A stretch of DNA of 43,655 nt, taken from contig CASEFE010000114.1 of the NCBI GenBank assembly GCA_949287105.1, positions 1 to 43,655 on the forward strand. The letters run 5' to 3'. The notes under the pieces are model-generated. The model saw only the letters and a list, made by a program, of their open reading frames with translations. It was not told the origin of the DNA and did not search any database. This stretch comes from an uncultured Bacillota bacterium. Its GTDB lineage: Bacteria > Bacillota > Clostridia > Christensenellales > Borkfalkiaceae. Of the stretch, positions 26,339 through 34,940 are shown in pieces. The translations under genes were made by a program, and so were the position numbers. How positions within the stretch are numbered: the first letter of the stretch is position 1; each line of letters begins with the position of its first letter.

Positions 26339-27208
26339 TTAGCCTTTAATTCCACCAAACGTCATATTGTTCATCATCGTATTTGAAAATGCACAATACA
26401 CAATCAATATCGGGACCAATGCAATAAATAACCCCGCAAACAACATCGGTACAAGACCTTGTCGCATTGCTATTTCCTGATAACGGTACAATCCTGCGGC
26501 AAGCGTCAACTTATTGGGCAAATATAAGAGTGCGCTCATATAATCGTTCCATTTTCCGATAAATCCGACAAGGAAAAGTGATACTAACATCGGCTTAACA
26601 AGCGGTAACATTATTCTTGAAAAAATTGTGAAATGCCCACCACCGTCAATCATTGCCGCTTCGGCATACGTCCACGAAATATTCTTAAAATACGATACCA
26701 TCAAAATAAAATTCATTCCGAGAACGCCTGTTGCCGAAAGCAGTATCAAATATGAATCGACAAACCCAAGCTCATGGTACGTTTTGTAAGTAGCCGGGAA
26801 AGAACCATACAAAGGTATTATCATCGAAAATACTACCATGTTATATATAAACATTCTTCCTCTGAAACGATATTTGCTTACTATGTACCCGACCAGCGCC
26901 GTGAAGTAAACATTGATCACAATACTTCCTACACTAAACCAAATACTGTTCCAAAACATTTCCGGCAGCGTTATATTGGAATATTCCAGATTTGTCCATG
27001 CCGTTACATAATTTTTCCAAACATAAACAGTGGGAAAACCAAAAGAATTATCGTAAAAATCCGTCGGCGTTTTCAATGAAGACAACAATCCCCAGGCAAT
27101 CGGGTAGATTATTGTAAATGAATAAAACGCAAAAATTATAAACACAATGATAAACAAAATTAACGTCAGGCCGTTCCGTTTTGTTTCAAGTTTATTTCTA
27201 TGTTTCAT
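26339..27208 (-). CDS. Sugar ABC transporter permease, MalG type
   Basis: A 289-residue inner-membrane permease with six predicted helices and the EAA loop EAAMIDGGGHFTIFSRIMLPLVKPML near residue 195, which contacts the transporter ATPase. PIAWGLLSSLKTPTDFYDNSFGFP after the first helix is typical for MalG/UgpE-like proteins of the CUT1 group. It pairs with the permease upstream (10 nt gap). GAGGTGA precedes the ATG. No ATPase gene is in this window, so a shared MsmX-like ATPase encoded elsewhere is likely, as is common in Bacillota. Confidence 0.92.
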   Translation of the reverse strand: MKHRNKLETKRNGLTLILFIIVFIIFAFYSFTIIYPIAWGLLSSLKTPTDFYDNSFGFPTVYVWKNYVTAWTNLEYSNITLPEMFWNSIWFSVGSIVINVYFTALVGYIVSKYRFRGRMFIYNMVVFSMIIPLYGSFPATYKTYHELGFVDSYLILLSATGVLGMNFILMVSYFKNISWTYAEAAMIDGGGHFTIFSRIMLPLVKPMLVSLFLVGFIGKWNDYMSALLYLPNKLTLAAGLYRYQEIAMRQGLVPMLFAGLFIALVPILIVYCAFSNTMMNNMTFGGIKG

Positions 27209-27218
27209 TTTTCACCTC

Positions 27219-28247
27219 TTAAAATTCAACGGCTTCAACCTTATCGGCAAGATGCTTGAACAACAAAGATATAGGCATCGCTATAAGCGTTATCAACCAG
27301 CCTAATGCCGCACAAATGTACGTCGAGCCCGATTCGCCGTCCGTTACTTTTACATATTGCCAATACGGAAAGTCATACGTTCCGTAGGCACCTTGCGTTA
27401 ACAAGAGGGCCGCTCCGCCTGATCCAAAAATCCCACATAGATTCAAAAACATAAATGTAGAATAAAACGGCCACGTCAAAGGGAATAACAAATAACGTAT
27501 TTCCTGCCAGGTATTTACCCCATCCAACCTCGAATATTCAATGATATCGATAGGAATTCTTTGTAAGTTAGCAGTAAAATATATCAAATTGATTCCAAAC
27601 CCACCCCATAATCCATAAAGCAACAAGGTTGTAAACGCTGTATCACTGTTAGATAATAGCAATATTTGTTTACCTGTTATGCTTTTAATTAGCAAAGTCA
27701 AGGGGCCATCCGGTTCTACCATAAACTTAAAGAACGAACTCATAATTACCGCTGAAATTATACTCGGCATGAAAAATACATAGCGGAAAAAATTATATCC
27801 CCAAATCTTTTTATAGAAAAAATAGGAAATAAGATAACACAACGGCATTACTATAAAAAATCCGAAAGCCCAATATTTAATCGTATTTAATAATGATTCG
27901 GATATCAATGAATATGGATTACGAAATTCCTCAAAAATTGATATGAAGTTCGCAAAATCATAAACATAACCATCACGCGTACTGTGCCGGAACGCCATAT
28001 CGATAGACGAAATATTTACATACACGAAAAAAATCAAAAAATTTGCAATCGGAAGTGCTAAACCTAACCAAATAAACAAATACTTTCGAATATCCGCTTT
28101 ACGTTTTATTCTTTTAAGATTTACCGCTTCTTCTTTCTTTCCGAACATTTCTTTTTTCAGTGAATGGAATTCAACGGACATATCATAAAAGAAATCACCG
28201 ACTGAACGCTTGAGCTTCTTAAAAATATTTTCTTTATCGTCTCTCAT
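27219..28247 (-). CDS. Sugar ABC transporter permease, MalF/UgpA type
   Basis: A 342-residue CUT1 permease. It has a long charged cytoplasmic N-terminus (about 55 residues, KKLKRSVGDFFYDM...LKRIKRKADIRKY), then the first helix YLFIWLGLALPIANFLIFFVYV, then a periplasmic-side-type loop and five further helices. The EAA-like loop is EYSRLDGVNTWQEIRYLLFPLTWPF (EYSRLDG rather than EAAxIDG). The N-terminal extension is longer than in most family members. GGAGG precedes the ATG, and the gene is 12 nt after the DUF4838 lipoprotein gene. It works with the MalG-type permease and the binding protein. Confidence 0.92.
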   Translation of the reverse strand: MRDDKENIFKKLKRSVGDFFYDMSVEFHSLKKEMFGKKEEAVNLKRIKRKADIRKYLFIWLGLALPIANFLIFFVYVNISSIDMAFRHSTRDGYVYDFANFISIFEEFRNPYSLISESLLNTIKYWAFGFFIVMPLCYLISYFFYKKIWGYNFFRYVFFMPSIISAVIMSSFFKFMVEPDGPLTLLIKSITGKQILLLSNSDTAFTTLLLYGLWGGFGINLIYFTANLQRIPIDIIEYSRLDGVNTWQEIRYLLFPLTWPFYSTFMFLNLCGIFGSGGAALLLTQGAYGTYDFPYWQYVKVTDGESGSTYICAALGWLITLIAMPISLLFKHLADKVEAVEF

Positions 28248-28259
28248 TCTATTCCTCCA

Positions 28260-30215
28260 TTATCCAAAAGCTAATAAGAATTCTTTCAAAGATACTTGAA
28301 AATTATATTCTGTTTCAAAAATATCCGGTATAGACCATCCGCCAAAAACGCCCAGACAATCGTACTTTACCATATTCCGATATAGCTTTTCGTTTCTCTT
28401 GTATAATTCATCCAGCTCATCCGGTCGATTATCCGTCGTCATATAGAGCTCATAAAAATCGACTTGTATGCGACTTTGCTCTATATGGTTTAGCTGTACT
28501 TCATCTGTACAATACAACTCAGCCTGATCCCATAATGCATTGGCCTTATTTGCAAATTCAATTTGTTTTTCTGTCGTATCTAAATTTGCAAATAAATGTT
28601 CCATATCGGAAGAAGTACCAAAGTGAGAATTCTCAGCTTCCTTCTGTATCAAATCAATATAAGCTCGAACAAACTCCCATCCGTCACCGTAATAAGCTTG
28701 TAAAAACTCATCCATATGCCTGTAATATTCACTTCTTGACATATCTGGATTCCATAACATTTTCGCGACTAAGTAAGCCTTTAATTCACCAAATTCACCG
28801 ATCTCGCTGCCGATTCCTTCCGAAAACACTCCGGATATTCCAAGATCAGCAAACCACTTGGTATTTTCATAAATCGAAACAAAATTCGGGAACGGCGCTG
28901 AATATCTGTAATAATTTGCTACATAGTCATAAACATATAATTGCTGACTAATCGCTTTCCATCCGTCTATCTTTTCTTGTTTGATGGCATATCCCGGATC
29001 CCCCGCCCACGAATAAAATACGTGATCACAAGAAGGAATCGAATGTGCACTGCAACCATATACGGCAAGCTGGACAATTACATTATCCGCCAGTTTTACA
29101 TCCCCTTTCGGTAAACTGTCTGTTCCTGCATAAGCTAAAAACACAACTTTTATTTCAGGAAAATCTGCTTTGATCTGTTCGGCAAATCGATTTACAAAAT
29201 TCAAAACAGTTCCCGAAACCCCATACTTTTCATCACTCGTCTGACAATTCTGGCATTTACAAAAGTCAACATTATCATTGATAGAAACCGATATATACTC
29301 CGCATTCGGAGAAACCGACAACCACTCTTTTCCGTTTTTTACCGTTTCTTGCAAAGCACCCTCATTGGTGAAACAGGGCTGATTAGCCGTTCTTGTTCCA
29401 TCCAACTTCATCGCAAAATATTCCGGATGGCTTTCTATTAAAGTTGCCGGCAAAAGATGTTGCATCGTATGGACCAAACCCTGTCCGGATATTTGCCCTA
29501 AATATGCAAATCCTTCCGAACCGCCGTATTTATCGGTCAATGTTCGGGTAAAATAACTGTTAATTTTTTGCTTTACGCACCATTCCGTATTTTCACCCGT
29601 CAGTGTATTTTCAAAAGTAACATCTCGGAATGTAAATACAGGTTTTTCCGTTTTATTCAATTCCTTTGGAATAAATACAGCTTCGGCTTGCGGAATCACT
29701 TCAACTTCCGTTGTAAAAAAGCGATATCCTAACAATTCCAGATATGTATAGGTGCCATACAATACACCCCTTGACTCCTTCACATCTCGTTCGTCTCCGG
29801 CTATGTAAAGCTTCTTACCTTCAACCAATAAAGTAAATCCTTCATTGCCTAAGCCATTATAATCAATACTTGCGCTTCCCGGTCGATTTGTCTTTCCCAA
29901 AACAATTTCATATTCATTTTCATCTGCCGCGTCCGTATACACAGACAACGTCTTTCCTGTTGCCTTTTGTATATATTTTACCAGTTCTTTCGATGCTGTG
30001 ACGGTAGACTCCGGCGCTTCCGAAGCGTATACGATTGAATAACTGCCGATATCAATTCCGTTTGATTCCAATTCAATTGTCTCTTCTGTTTCTTCTCCAG
30101 GGTTTTCCGGATCCTTAGGATCTTCCGATCCTTTCTTTGGCCCAGGAGAACAACCAACAAACACAACCAGGCACAAAACGGTAATCAGTAAGGCAATAGA
30201 CCTTAATCTATTCAT
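28260..30215 (-). CDS. DUF4838 lipoprotein, extracellular
   Basis: A 651-residue predicted lipoprotein (hydrophobic leader LLITVLCLVVFVGC, Cys22, then a Pro/Glu-rich linker SEDPKDPENPGEETEET). The N-terminal domain follows the same pattern as the cytoplasmic paralogue (YSIVYASEAPESTVTASKELVKYIQKATG, GVLYGTYTYLELLGYRFF). The DUF4838 core has ISVSINDNVDFCKCQNC with C319-x-C321-x-x-C324, GTVLNFVNRFAEQI and DEFLQAYYGDGWEFV. It lacks the C-terminal beta domain of the paralogue at 12453. The pairing of an outside and an inside member in one operon suggests that related linkages are cut before and after import. ATAAGGAG precedes the ATG. Catalytic residues are not assigned. Confidence 0.82.
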   Translation of the reverse strand: MNRLRSIALLITVLCLVVFVGCSPGPKKGSEDPKDPENPGEETEETIELESNGIDIGSYSIVYASEAPESTVTASKELVKYIQKATGKTLSVYTDAADENEYEIVLGKTNRPGSASIDYNGLGNEGFTLLVEGKKLYIAGDERDVKESRGVLYGTYTYLELLGYRFFTTEVEVIPQAEAVFIPKELNKTEKPVFTFRDVTFENTLTGENTEWCVKQKINSYFTRTLTDKYGGSEGFAYLGQISGQGLVHTMQHLLPATLIESHPEYFAMKLDGTRTANQPCFTNEGALQETVKNGKEWLSVSPNAEYISVSINDNVDFCKCQNCQTSDEKYGVSGTVLNFVNRFAEQIKADFPEIKVVFLAYAGTDSLPKGDVKLADNVIVQLAVYGCSAHSIPSCDHVFYSWAGDPGYAIKQEKIDGWKAISQQLYVYDYVANYYRYSAPFPNFVSIYENTKWFADLGISGVFSEGIGSEIGEFGELKAYLVAKMLWNPDMSRSEYYRHMDEFLQAYYGDGWEFVRAYIDLIQKEAENSHFGTSSDMEHLFANLDTTEKQIEFANKANALWDQAELYCTDEVQLNHIEQSRIQVDFYELYMTTDNRPDELDELYKRNEKLYRNMVKYDCLGVFGGWSIPDIFETEYNFQVSLKEFLLAFG

Positions 30216-30235
30216 TTTCCTTCTCCTTATCTGCT

Positions 30236-32251
30236 TTATTTATACAACAACAAAGTTGCTGTTGAAAGATAAGACAACTCCAAATCAAAAATATATTGTC
30301 CATTCTGTTGACGATACGTCAAAGGTTTTTGCTCGCCGTTTCGTGATATATATTCGGCCTTGGAAAACTCAAAATTCAAATCTAACTTGATTTCCGCAAA
30401 ACAATCAACCGTAGAATTAACAATCAACAATACAAACCGGTCTTCTTGCTCATACAAGTATGGTGAGACACAACACTCGTCGGTCCGAACAGTCTTTTGA
30501 GATTTTAACAGTATCCAATCGGTTAACGACTTTAATCTTAAATGATTAAATAATTCATACTGTTTTTCACGAATTACATAAGGCATTAAGAAAAAATGAT
30601 GTCCGATAGCCATTCCGTTGCCGACAAATTCTTCTCGCTCATTGTATAAATTCGAAATAATTTCAATATCTGAATTTACATAATCAACACTGACATAATC
30701 CCCGACCTTGGCTTGAGCGCTTGCGCGATAACCCAGTATACCGTCTATCAACCGAGAAGAAACAAGTTCTTCGTAGGATTGCCTGCCTGAATCCGCAGAA
30801 ATTTTTTCTGCACTCTTCATTGATATCAAATCAGAAAGATTCCTTTTCTGCAAACGAAGCGCAGCTCCACCATCCAACACGACGAAATTATTATTAAATA
30901 AGGATTTCAGCTCTTCATCTGTAAACTCATCAACAACAGAATTTACCAAAACTACCGTTTCTCCCACCAAATCTTTTTTGTGCGTGAAGCGATAGTTTAT
31001 TCCAACACACCCCAGATAACCAACAATTTCAAATTCTTCCGGATAAAGGTCTCTCCATCCCTTTTCGATTTCTCTTACCGAACACGCGTGTTCAAAGACA
31101 GGAACGACCACACCACGCATCTGCGAAAATTTTAGATTGAGATTCTGTATTCCTTGCAAATACGGTGTAACCCTAGCTATTTCTTCTCCATAACGCAAAC
31201 GTTCCAATGCACCGTTTCCTACAAAATCAAAAATATCGTAAGTCATGCCGCAAATAACCAAAGGTGCCGCTGATTCCAATTGAAACCCTAAAAACCGACT
31301 GTTTTTCGCAAACTCAGAGAATGCAGCATTTTCCAATTCCGGCATAACCAACGTCTCATCCGGCAAAAAGCTTCGAACAACCATGCTTATCGAATTAAAA
31401 TCATACCAATAAACTTTCCCACATCTCTCCATATAACAAGGCAGATGTATGCGATCGATAATTTCCCTGCCTGCCCGTAAATTTTCGTGCAAAACTTTCC
31501 AGTTCCGGTATTCCATGCAATGTTCCCGCGGCATCGAAGACATCAGGCCAACCCTTGTTCCGTATCCGAGACTTTGTATGTGTTTTCCAATTTCACTTGA
31601 AAGATCCAGCATCGTCTCTTCAGAAACTTTTAACCATGCTTCCCTTTCTTTATTCATTCCGCCCTTAGCAAAAACTTTATCTACAAATTCTTCTCTTGAA
31701 TAATTCGTACCAAGTTTTTCGTTGTACTTTTCCATGTGATTTTGACAGAAACAACCGCCAAATTCCAACGGAGCATGATTATGCAACCGGAAATCATCCT
31801 CTATCCAATAAATTTCCGGTTGCACCTCTTCAATAAAATACCGCAAAATCGGAAAATAATATTTTCTCCAATTTTTATCCAACGGACAAGCAACCATTTC
31901 ACAACTTAACCCGTTCATGTCGGTCATTGTTATAAAATTTTGATTTTCTTTTAGCTTTCTTCCCCGATCCAAATGCCCAATTTCCATCCAAGGATTCAAA
32001 CTAACTATAATATTTGCTTCATTAAACCGCTTTTTTGCCCTTTTGATCGTTTCAATCCAGGGCTTTGCCTCTTCTTTGGTAATGTGCCCTAAATTATATT
32101 CTTCGACATTGATAAAGAGCATAATATGCCGTATTGAATATTTTTTGCAAAATTCTAATACAGATTCAATTCGCTCATTCTCAAAATAGTGCGGTACAAT
32201 CGCTATTCTCAAACAATTTTGAAATTGCTGAAAATTCAATTCCGGACACAT
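30236..32251 (-). CDS. Large protein of unknown function, predicted TIM-barrel hydrolase
   Basis: A 671-residue protein with no signal peptide, not recognised as a named family. The first 330 residues read like a TIM barrel: RIAIVPHYFENERIESVLEFC, HIMLFINVEEYN, NIIVSLNPWMEIGHLDRGRK, then PEIYWIEDDFRLHNH followed by CFCQNHMEKYNEKLGTNYS. This pattern (acidic pair after a hydrophobic strand, then a Cys/His-rich loop) recalls GH42-like and other clan-A glycosidases. A later acidic strand ETLVMPELENAAFSEF could hold the second carboxylate. The middle (about 400-560) resembles a class I glutamine-amidotransferase-like beta-galactosidase trimerisation domain, and the end is a beta-sandwich (FSKAEYISRNGEQKPL...STATLLLY). 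GGAGG lies 10 nt before the ATG. A cytoplasmic glycosidase is the best guess. Confidence 0.55.
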   Translation of the reverse strand: MCPELNFQQFQNCLRIAIVPHYFENERIESVLEFCKKYSIRHIMLFINVEEYNLGHITKEEAKPWIETIKRAKKRFNEANIIVSLNPWMEIGHLDRGRKLKENQNFITMTDMNGLSCEMVACPLDKNWRKYYFPILRYFIEEVQPEIYWIEDDFRLHNHAPLEFGGCFCQNHMEKYNEKLGTNYSREEFVDKVFAKGGMNKEREAWLKVSEETMLDLSSEIGKHIQSLGYGTRVGLMSSMPREHCMEYRNWKVLHENLRAGREIIDRIHLPCYMERCGKVYWYDFNSISMVVRSFLPDETLVMPELENAAFSEFAKNSRFLGFQLESAAPLVICGMTYDIFDFVGNGALERLRYGEEIARVTPYLQGIQNLNLKFSQMRGVVVPVFEHACSVREIEKGWRDLYPEEFEIVGYLGCVGINYRFTHKKDLVGETVVLVNSVVDEFTDEELKSLFNNNFVVLDGGAALRLQKRNLSDLISMKSAEKISADSGRQSYEELVSSRLIDGILGYRASAQAKVGDYVSVDYVNSDIEIISNLYNEREEFVGNGMAIGHHFFLMPYVIREKQYELFNHLRLKSLTDWILLKSQKTVRTDECCVSPYLYEQEDRFVLLIVNSTVDCFAEIKLDLNFEFSKAEYISRNGEQKPLTYRQQNGQYIFDLELSYLSTATLLLYK

Positions 32252-32357
32252 GTTTTGTCAGCCTCCAATCGTCGTCCTTTTTTACACTTTTTCTCTGGCT
32301 TGCCATAAAACAATGCCACGCATAAGTACACCTAATTCCCGAATTGGGAGCGCTAAG

Positions 32358-33317
32358 TTACAGAGCTTGCTCCCAGACTTTATTTCCCGTTTCAACACAA
32401 TGATTGACAGAATTCCTCTTTATTCGTTCCTGCCGCATATAGTAGCCGGCTCCGTACAATCCCTGCTTACCGCCTAGTTGCTGTAATTTAATTTGAATAT
32501 CTGTTCCGTTACGAATCTCCAAAACCTCTTTGACGGAAGGCTCCAATAATTCATAAGATTCCATCACGCCACCACCCAAAATAATCGCTTCAAAATCAAA
32601 TATTTTGTTCAGATTATTGATGGCAATTCCCAAACAAGTGCCAGCCTCTTCATAAACCTTTTTCGCAACTACATCGCCTGACTTGGCAGCCACAGCAATA
32701 TCCCTTGCAGTCATCCGATTACCTGTAAGCGTATAATAAATTTTCTCTATTGCACTGCCGGAAGCATACAACTCAAGACAATCGACATTTCCGCACTTAC
32801 AAACTTTACCGTCTCTTTCAATGGAAATATGACCAAATTCTGCACTGTTTCCACTCTTACCCTCATATACTTGACCATTCATTACAATTCCGCCACCGAT
32901 ACCGGTACTAACAGACATATATAAAATATTTTGATACCCTCTACCTGCGCCGTAATGATATTCTCCGAGGACAGCCGCTGTACAATCGTTGATCAACAAA
33001 GCTCCTACACCAAACTGTTTTTTAAAAATATGTACAATCGGAACATTTTTCCACCCTGTTGTCGCTACATTGATGATTCGGCCATTTATTAAATCCAAAG
33101 GACCCGGGCAAGATATTGCAATTTCGAGAATTTTATAATTTTCACTTTCGCTCTGTAGTTCATCAAAAATTCGCTTTGCCAAGGCTTCGATTCCCAGCTT
33201 TCCGTAAGTCGGTATTTTTTGATAAAATAATCTTTTATCGTCTTGATCGATTAACATAAATGACGTTTTTGTTCCGCCTATGTCTATACACAAAAAAACA
33301 TCCTTTTTCCTATTCAT
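32358..33317 (-). CDS. ROK family sugar kinase
   Basis: A 319-residue ROK kinase: ATP-binding LCIDIGGTKTSFMLID at the N-terminus, catalytic Asp in LINDCTAAVLGEYHYGAGRG, STGIGGGIVMNG, and the ROK zinc site GHISIERDGKVCKCGNVDCLE (His plus three Cys). It phosphorylates a free hexose or N-acyl-hexosamine; the substrate cannot be read off. An upstream in-frame TTG at 33332 has no good RBS, while the ATG at 33317 has GGAG 5 nt upstream, so I use the latter. It is the first gene of the long operon, just downstream of a consensus promoter and the candidate operator, and is paralogous to the kinase at 34941. Confidence 0.9.
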   Translation of the reverse strand: MNRKKDVFLCIDIGGTKTSFMLIDQDDKRLFYQKIPTYGKLGIEALAKRIFDELQSESENYKILEIAISCPGPLDLINGRIINVATTGWKNVPIVHIFKKQFGVGALLINDCTAAVLGEYHYGAGRGYQNILYMSVSTGIGGGIVMNGQVYEGKSGNSAEFGHISIERDGKVCKCGNVDCLELYASGSAIEKIYYTLTGNRMTARDIAVAAKSGDVVAKKVYEEAGTCLGIAINNLNKIFDFEAIILGGGVMESYELLEPSVKEVLEIRNGTDIQIKLQQLGGKQGLYGAGYYMRQERIKRNSVNHCVETGNKVWEQAL

Positions 33318-33406
33318 TCTTTCTCCACTCAACCTATTTATTTACTGATAAAAACGCCATTTAAGCGACTCATTTATTTCAAATTCACGATAATTATGTC
33401 TATTTA

Positions 33407-33421
33407 TGTCATCGTTTGATA
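33407..33421 (-). promoter_or_regulatory. Candidate operator shared with the isomerase operon
   Basis: On the minus strand TATCAAACGATGACA, just downstream of the -10 of the long-operon promoter. It matches the palindrome TATCATTCGATGATA at 38562-38576 at 12 of 15 positions. Both sit at consensus promoters of sugar operons that flank the ROK regulator gene, so that regulator is the natural candidate to bind, by inference only. Confidence 0.5.
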
Positions 33422-33423
33422 TA

Positions 33424-33452
33424 AGTATATCATAATCATACTGACTTGTCAA
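33424..33452 (-). promoter_or_regulatory. Promoter of the long transporter/glycosidase operon
   Basis: Minus-strand TTGACA (33452-33447), 17-nt spacer, TATACT (33429-33424), with TG one base before the -10. The leader to the ROK kinase ATG is about 100 nt. The region 33318-33636 (319 nt) otherwise holds the candidate operator and the divergent regulator promoter; I see no gene in it. Confidence 0.8.
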
Positions 33453-33568
33453 TACCCTTATTAAAAAAAATTATAGAATAAATTTTTTAATCTTATCCGA
33501 ACACCCCAAAAAAAGAAATGGGGAGATTTGAGTTTTTCCAAAAGCACGCGCATTTTTTTACAAACAAA

Positions 33569-33598
33569 TTGACAAAGTAAATAATTCTATGATAAAAT
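33569..33598 (+). promoter_or_regulatory. Promoter of the ROK regulator gene
   Basis: TTGACA (33569-33574), 18-nt spacer, TAAAAT (33593-33598) preceded by TGA (extended -10). The gene's ATG is 39 nt downstream. It faces away from the long-operon promoter. Confidence 0.7.
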
Positions 33599-33636
33599 AA
33601 TACAAAAATGGTAACAAAAAAAGGTGAATTACTGCC

Positions 33637-34803
33637 ATGGTCAATAATAGTCCCGATATTCGCTATGAAAATTTCAAGAAAATATTTCAAATTTTATTAA
33701 AACACGCCCCTATCTCCAGAAGAAATATTCAAAAATTGACCGGATTAAGTTGGGGGACTGTCAGTATGTTCACGAACGAACTAATCAACCACGGATTTAT
33801 CACCGAGGTTCCTGCCGTTTCCGATCAATTAGGGCGCATCCCAAAGAACCTTGATGTAAACCGAAAATCAAATTTTATATTAACTGTTGATATAAATATT
33901 TCCGGGATAACTTTTCTTGTTGCATCCTTAAACGGAAAGCAGCTATATACCGAAATACATACATTGAACGACAACTCGAAGGAATATATTCTGGAATTTA
34001 TCCAACAGAAAATTCAAGTTATACTGAGACAATATCCAGCAGTGATCGCCATTGGCATTTCCATGCAAGGCCTATTGGACACGCGGAACGGGATATCCTT
34101 GTTTTCGCCGTATTTTCAAAATTGGGTTAATATTCCTATACAAGAAATTATCCATTCCTATACAAATCTACCTGTTTTTGTCTTTCACGATCCGGACTGT
34201 TTAATGAAGAACGAGTTACACTCCAACAAAATATTTACTGAAAACACACAAAATTGCATTATTATTCGTCTTGACAACGGAATTGGTATGTCAATTTTGA
34301 TCAACGGACAAATATATACCGGTGCAAGCGGCCTGGCTGCAGAATTGGGACATACAACCATTCAACCCAACGGAGCCCCCTGTCCATGCGGCAAAAACGG
34401 ATGTTTGGAGGCATATTGTTCCGGAAAAGGACTATTATCTCGATTTGTTGAAATTTCGATAACGAATCATTACGACAAATACACCCTAAAAGATATTATC
34501 AATAAGGCAAATAATAATGACAAACGCGCCGTACATGTATTTGAAAATATGGGCTACTATTTGGGCATTGCCATCGCAAACCTTATCAATCTTTTTGAGC
34601 CGGAAATTATTCTTTTTACAGGAGCACTCACTGAACAAAAACATCTTTTTGCCCCGGCACTTGAAAAACAGATTAAACAGGCTTATCATTCCGATTCATA
34701 CAATACAAAAATCCTATACAATGAATTTGAACCGATAGCGCCCTGTGTAGGCGCTGTGCATTTTACTGTAGAAAAAATTATGCCGAATTTATTACAATTT
34801 TAA
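33637..34803 (+). CDS. ROK family transcriptional regulator (NagC/XylR type)
   Basis: A 388-residue regulator. It has an N-terminal winged helix-turn-helix (residues about 12-65; SRRNIQKLTGLSWGTVSMFTNELINHGFI), a wing containing QLGRIPKNLDV, then a ROK sugar-sensing domain. The zinc site GHTTIQPNGAPCPCGKNGCLE is intact. The ATP-site glycine motif is degenerate (TVDINISGITF) and the kinase Asp region reads FHDPDCLMKNE instead of NDANAAA, so it probably senses a sugar without phosphorylating it. It is the only plus-strand gene after lexA, divergent from the long operon and convergent with the second ROK kinase. It likely controls both neighbouring operons. AAGGTG is 10 nt before the ATG. Confidence 0.9.
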   Translation: MVNNSPDIRYENFKKIFQILLKHAPISRRNIQKLTGLSWGTVSMFTNELINHGFITEVPAVSDQLGRIPKNLDVNRKSNFILTVDINISGITFLVASLNGKQLYTEIHTLNDNSKEYILEFIQQKIQVILRQYPAVIAIGISMQGLLDTRNGISLFSPYFQNWVNIPIQEIIHSYTNLPVFVFHDPDCLMKNELHSNKIFTENTQNCIIIRLDNGIGMSILINGQIYTGASGLAAELGHTTIQPNGAPCPCGKNGCLEAYCSGKGLLSRFVEISITNHYDKYTLKDIINKANNNDKRAVHVFENMGYYLGIAIANLINLFEPEIILFTGALTEQKHLFAPALEKQIKQAYHSDSYNTKILYNEFEPIAPCVGAVHFTVEKIMPNLLQF

Positions 34804-34830
34804 TGCGAAGAAACTTTATTTTTTATTAAC

Positions 34831-34880
34831 AAAAATCGGCCCGCAACATTTTATATATTAAGTGTTGCGGGCCGATTTTT
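34831..34880. terminator. Strong bidirectional terminator between convergent genes
   Basis: Positions 34831-34848 and 34863-34880 are perfect 18-bp reverse complements (core ATCGGCCCGCAACA) with a 14-nt loop, starting with AAAAA and ending with TTTTT. It therefore works in both directions, for the ROK regulator and the operon ending at 34941. Confidence 0.92.
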
Positions 34881-34940
34881 ATTTGAAATATTCAAAATAC
34901 TTACATAATTTTATATAATATTTACTCGCTGCATGTTTAA

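Noticed and set aside
32346-32374. GGGAGC/GCTCCC hairpin at the end of the first ROK kinase gene as a terminator
   Set aside because: It has a 6-bp stem, a long loop and no T-run, and it overlaps coding sequence.
33501-33522. CCCC...GGGG stem upstream of the ROK regulator as a regulatory hairpin
   Set aside because: A 5-bp stem around an A-rich loop, upstream of the promoter; likely chance.
33561-33574. CAAACAAATTGACA as a second LexA box
   Set aside because: It lacks the second arm (GTTTG) and is just the -35 region of the ROK regulator promoter.
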